The notes below the pieces were generated by a model. That model was given only the letters and a program-made list of their open reading frames with translations. It was not told the origin of the DNA and made no database searches. Below are positions 61,394 to 64,000 of a DNA stretch of 64,000 bases, one piece after another. This stretch comes from Zoogloeaceae bacterium (GTDB lineage Bacteria; Pseudomonadota; Gammaproteobacteria; Burkholderiales; Rhodocyclaceae), in assembly GCA_024235655.1 (NCBI GenBank), contig JACKLY010000003.1, positions 62,001 to 126,000 of the forward strand, written 5' to 3'. Both the position numbers and the translations under genes were made by a program. How positions within the stretch are numbered: the first letter of the stretch is position 1; each line of letters starts with the position of its first letter.

Positions 61394-63523
61394 TTATTCC
61401 TGAGCAGTTGCTTCCGCTGCCGCTACCGGCGCAGCCTCTTCGGCAGCGACAGCCTTCATCGACAGGCGAACGCGGCCCTTCTCGTCAGCTTCCAGCACCT
61501 TCACGCGCACTTGCTGACCTTCCTTGAGCTTGTCGGAAACCTTCTCCACGCGCTCGTTGGCGATCTGCGAGATGTGCAGCAGGCCATCACGCCCCGGCAT
61601 GATGCTGACGATGGCACCGAAATCCAACAGCTTGAGCACGGTACCTTCGTAGATCTTGCCCACTTCAACCTCGGCAGTAATGTCGCTGATGCGCTTTTTG
61701 GCGGCATCGGCGGCTTCACCGGAGACGGAAGCGATGGTGATCGTGCCGTCGTCCTGGATGTCGATGGTGGTGCCGGTCTCTTCGGTAATGGCACGGATGA
61801 CAGCGCCGCCCTTGCCGATCACGTCGCGGATCTTTTCCGGATTGATCTTGATGGTGTAGAGACGCGGTGCGTAGGCGGAGATTTCGCCAACCCCGGACAT
61901 CGAACCTTCCATCTGCACCAGGATGTGCAGGCGGGCATCCTTGGCCTGTGCCAGTGCCACCTGCATGATTTCCTTGGTGATGCCCTGGATCTTGATGTCC
62001 ATCTGCAGCGCGGTCACGCCAGCGGTCGTACCGGCTACCTTGAAGTCCATGTCGCCGAGGTGATCTTCATCGCCGAGGATGTCGGTCAGCACGGCAAAAC
62101 GGTTGCCATCCTTGATCAGGCCCATGGCGATACCGGCCACGTGCGCCTTCAGCGGCACACCTGCATCCATCAGCGCCAGCGAACCACCACAGACGGAAGC
62201 CATCGACGAGGAGCCGTTCGACTCGGTGATCTCGGAAACGATACGCATCGTGTAGGAGAACTCGTCTGCCGGCGGCAGCACGGCCACCAGGGCCCGCTTG
62301 GCCAGACGGCCATGGCCGATTTCGCGACGCTTCGGCGTACCGACACGACCGCATTCGCCAGTGGCGTACGGCGGCATGTTGTAGTGGAGCATGAAACGCT
62401 CACGGTACTCGCCGGCCAGTGCGTCGATGATCTGCTCATCGCGGCCGGTACCGAGGGTGGCCACGACCAGCGCCTGCGTCTCACCACGGGTGAACAGTGC
62501 TGAACCATGGGTACGTGGCAGGACACCGCTGCGGATGGCGATCGGGCGCACGGTGCGTGTGTCACGACCATCGATGCGCGGCTCGCCGGCCAGGATGCGG
62601 CCGCGAACGGTGGCAGCTTCGAGTTCGAAGAAGTAGTTGCCGACAGTGTTCGCGTCCGGCGCACCCTCTTCACCGGTGCACAGCGCGGCAACGGCTTCGG
62701 CAGACAGCTCCTTCAGACGCTGGCTACGGGTTTGCTTGACGGTGATGTTGTAGGCTTCCTCGATCTTGGCTTTGACCAGATCGGTCAGACGGGCGATCAG
62801 CGCCTCATCCTTGGCCGGGGCTTCCCATTCCCACTCGGGCTTGCCGGCTTCCTCAACCAGTTCGTTGATGGCGTCAATCGCCTTCTGCATTTCGGTGTGG
62901 CCGAAAACCACGGCGCCGAGCATGACTTCTTCCGACAGTTCCTTGGCTTCCGACTCGACCATCAACACGGCCGATGCCGTACCGGCAACGACCAGATCCA
63001 GTTGTGAAGTCTTCAGCTGCGAAAGAGTCGGGTTCATCACGTACTGGCCGTCGATGTAGCCAACGCGGGCAGCACCGATCGGGCCATTGAACGGCAGGCC
63101 GGAAATTGCCAGCGCAGCCGAGGTGCCGATCAGGGCAGCGATGTCCGGATCCACTTCCGGATTCAGCGACATGACGGTGGCGACAACCTGGACTTCGTTG
63201 TAGAAGCCGTCCGGGAACAGTGGGCGGATCGGGCGATCGATCAGGCGGGAGGTCAGCGTTTCCTTCTCGGAAGGACGGCCTTCGCGCTTGAAGAAACCAC
63301 CGGGAATCTTGCCGGCAGCATAGGTCTTCTCGATGTAATCAACGGTCAGCGGAAAAAAATCCTGACCCGGCTTGGCTTTCTTGGATCCAACCACGGTACA
63401 CAGCACCACGGTGTCGTCAATCGACACCAGTACGGCGCCGCCTGCCTGGCGGGAAATCTCGCCTGTCTCCAGAGTGACCGTATGGGCACCATAGGCGAAG
63501 GTTTTCTTGGCAACGTTAAACAT
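61394..63523 (-). CDS. pnp: Polyribonucleotide nucleotidyltransferase (PNPase)
   Basis: A 709-residue 3'-5' phosphorolytic exoribonuclease of the degradosome. Two RNase PH domains (about 10-140 and 315-460; catalytic region [20 protein letters not shown]), a KH domain (about 555-610, [19 protein letters not shown]) and an S1 domain (about 620-690, [20 protein letters not shown]). It lies downstream of rpsO with a hairpin between them, the standard autoregulated rpsO-pnp arrangement. The C-terminus is Ala/Glu-rich. Confidence 0.98.
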   Translation of the reverse strand: MFNVAKKTFAYGAHTVTLETGEISRQAGGAVLVSIDDTVVLCTVVGSKKAKPGQDFFPLTVDYIEKTYAAGKIPGGFFKREGRPSEKETLTSRLIDRPIRPLFPDGFYNEVQVVATVMSLNPEVDPDIAALIGTSAALAISGLPFNGPIGAARVGYIDGQYVMNPTLSQLKTSQLDLVVAGTASAVLMVESEAKELSEEVMLGAVVFGHTEMQKAIDAINELVEEAGKPEWEWEAPAKDEALIARLTDLVKAKIEEAYNITVKQTRSQRLKELSAEAVAALCTGEEGAPDANTVGNYFFELEAATVRGRILAGEPRIDGRDTRTVRPIAIRSGVLPRTHGSALFTRGETQALVVATLGTGRDEQIIDALAGEYRERFMLHYNMPPYATGECGRVGTPKRREIGHGRLAKRALVAVLPPADEFSYTMRIVSEITESNGSSSMASVCGGSLALMDAGVPLKAHVAGIAMGLIKDGNRFAVLTDILGDEDHLGDMDFKVAGTTAGVTALQMDIKIQGITKEIMQVALAQAKDARLHILVQMEGSMSGVGEISAYAPRLYTIKINPEKIRDVIGKGGAVIRAITEETGTTIDIQDDGTITIASVSGEAADAAKKRISDITAEVEVGKIYEGTVLKLLDFGAIVSIMPGRDGLLHISQIANERVEKVSDKLKEGQQVRVKVLEADEKGRVRLSMKAVAAEEAAPVAAAEATAQE

Positions 63524-63632
63524 TGTTTCCTTTCTTTCTGATTATTGGCGCGGCGTACCCACGACTCCGGCACGCTTTGTTGTCGACGCGCCTGAGGCAA
63601 TCACTTGACGATTGCCATGGCAAAAGCGAAAA

Positions 63633-63663
63633 CAGCGGCACCACCCCTGGGGCAGTGCCGCTG
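63633..63663 (-). promoter_or_regulatory. rpsO-pnp intergenic hairpin (attenuator or RNase III-type site)
   Basis: CAGCGGCAC (63633-63641) and GTGCCGCTG (63655-63663) form a perfect 9-bp stem. On the minus strand it is followed by TTTTCGCTTTT, so part of the rpsO transcripts should end here while the rest read into pnp. In E. coli the same region holds the rpsO terminator and the RNase III site for pnp autocontrol; the parallel is by position. Confidence 0.75.
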
Positions 63664-63732
63664 CTGTCGCGTCTTCCCGATCGCATTGAGATCGGAGAAT
63701 TCTGAGTATTGATTTCTGTTGTTACTTTGAGA

Positions 63733-64000
63733 TTACTTACGCAGGCCCAGACGCTCGATCAGCGTACGGTAGCCATCAACATTGGTGCGCTTCAGGTAGT
63801 CGAGCAGCTTGCGACGACGGCTCACCATGCGCAGCAGACCACGGCGCGAGTGGTGATCCTTCATGTGCTCCTTGAAGTGACCGGTCAGGTCGTTGATACG
63901 TGCGGTAAGCAGAGCCACCTGGACTTCCGGCGAACCGGTGTCGCCCTGGGCGCGCTGAAAATCGGAAACAACCTGGGATTTCTGTTCGGTAGTGAACGCC
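63733..64000 (-). CDS. rpsO: 30S ribosomal protein S15, start codon cut by window edge
   Basis: The frame reads [20 protein letters not shown] from the window edge and ends [11 protein letters not shown], with [20 protein letters not shown] in the middle, matching the 89-residue S15 that binds 16S rRNA. Position 64000 supplies only the G of the ATG, so just two bases of the gene are outside the window. Confidence 0.97.
   Translation of the reverse strand, partial: AFTTEQKSQVVSDFQRAQGDTGSPEVQVALLTARINDLTGHFKEHMKDHHSRRGLLRMVSRRRKLLDYLKRTNVDGYRTLIERLGLRK

Overview
This window reads as a chromosomal segment of a Gram-negative betaproteobacterium, most likely of the Rhodocyclales (Dechloromonas/Azonexus-like). 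I infer this from the gene orders pyrG-kdsA-eno-ftsB and trmJ-cysE-iscR-iscSUA-hscBA-fdx-iscX, from two small families typical of betaproteobacteria (DUF3460, DUF3567), from sigma54 and sigma32 promoters of proteobacterial type, and from type IV pilus and chemotaxis genes. Coding regions are GC-rich throughout, with one AT-rich island at about 44.9-46.3 kb. No phage genes, CRISPR array or intact transposase are visible.

Layout. 1-6 kb: 3' part of a phosphate-binding protein, then a leftward block pyrG-kdsA-DUF1330-eno-ftsB. 6-13 kb: an OsmC protein, a Pat-type acyl-CoA synthetase/acetyltransferase, two small DUF genes and clpB with a clear sigma32 promoter. 12.8-20 kb: a sigma54-linked region holding a truncated PhaB-like reductase, a PAS-sigma54 activator, an orphan amino-acid/amide-type binding protein, a CoA-transferase and a chemoreceptor; two sigma54 promoters share a 25-base upstream segment. 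20-29.5 kb: mfd, a divergent binding protein/hybrid histidine kinase pair, aroG and serB. 29.5-32 kb: leuA with a divergent Lrp/AsnC regulator. 32-42 kb: a complete isc operon with an extra cysteine desulfurase and two IscR-type operators, then cysE, trmJ and suhB. 42-46.3 kb: accessory region with a PQQ-type sugar dehydrogenase, a winged-helix/nucleotidyltransferase gene pair behind a large palindrome, and an AT-rich insertion that split the 5' end of mutS. 46.3-60 kb: mutS, a phosphoesterase, another orphan binding protein, slyD and a peroxiredoxin, an EamA transporter, dapC-dapD-pilU-dapE-prmB, cheY-cheZ. 60-64 kb: tRNA-His, tRNA-Arg, tRNA-Pro, dksA, pnp and rpsO.

The most unusual feature is the mutS locus. 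The first 13 codons of a mutS gene, MSAPDYSKHTPMM, stand alone at 44849, directly after the nucleotidyltransferase gene. The functional mutS starts 1.47 kb further on with a different, AT-rich 5' end that rejoins at the same HTPMM codons. Between them lie symmetrical inverted-repeat ends and one leftward gene of unrecognised family, cut by an in-frame stop but still open for 82 codons beyond it. This looks like a decayed integrative element that targets the 5' end of mutS and supplies a replacement start. The neighbouring winged-helix/nucleotidyltransferase pair, with ATGA overlap and an operator-like palindrome next to its start, is the other candidate for a defence or toxin-antitoxin system. 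Family assignments come from recognised motifs; no database search was run.
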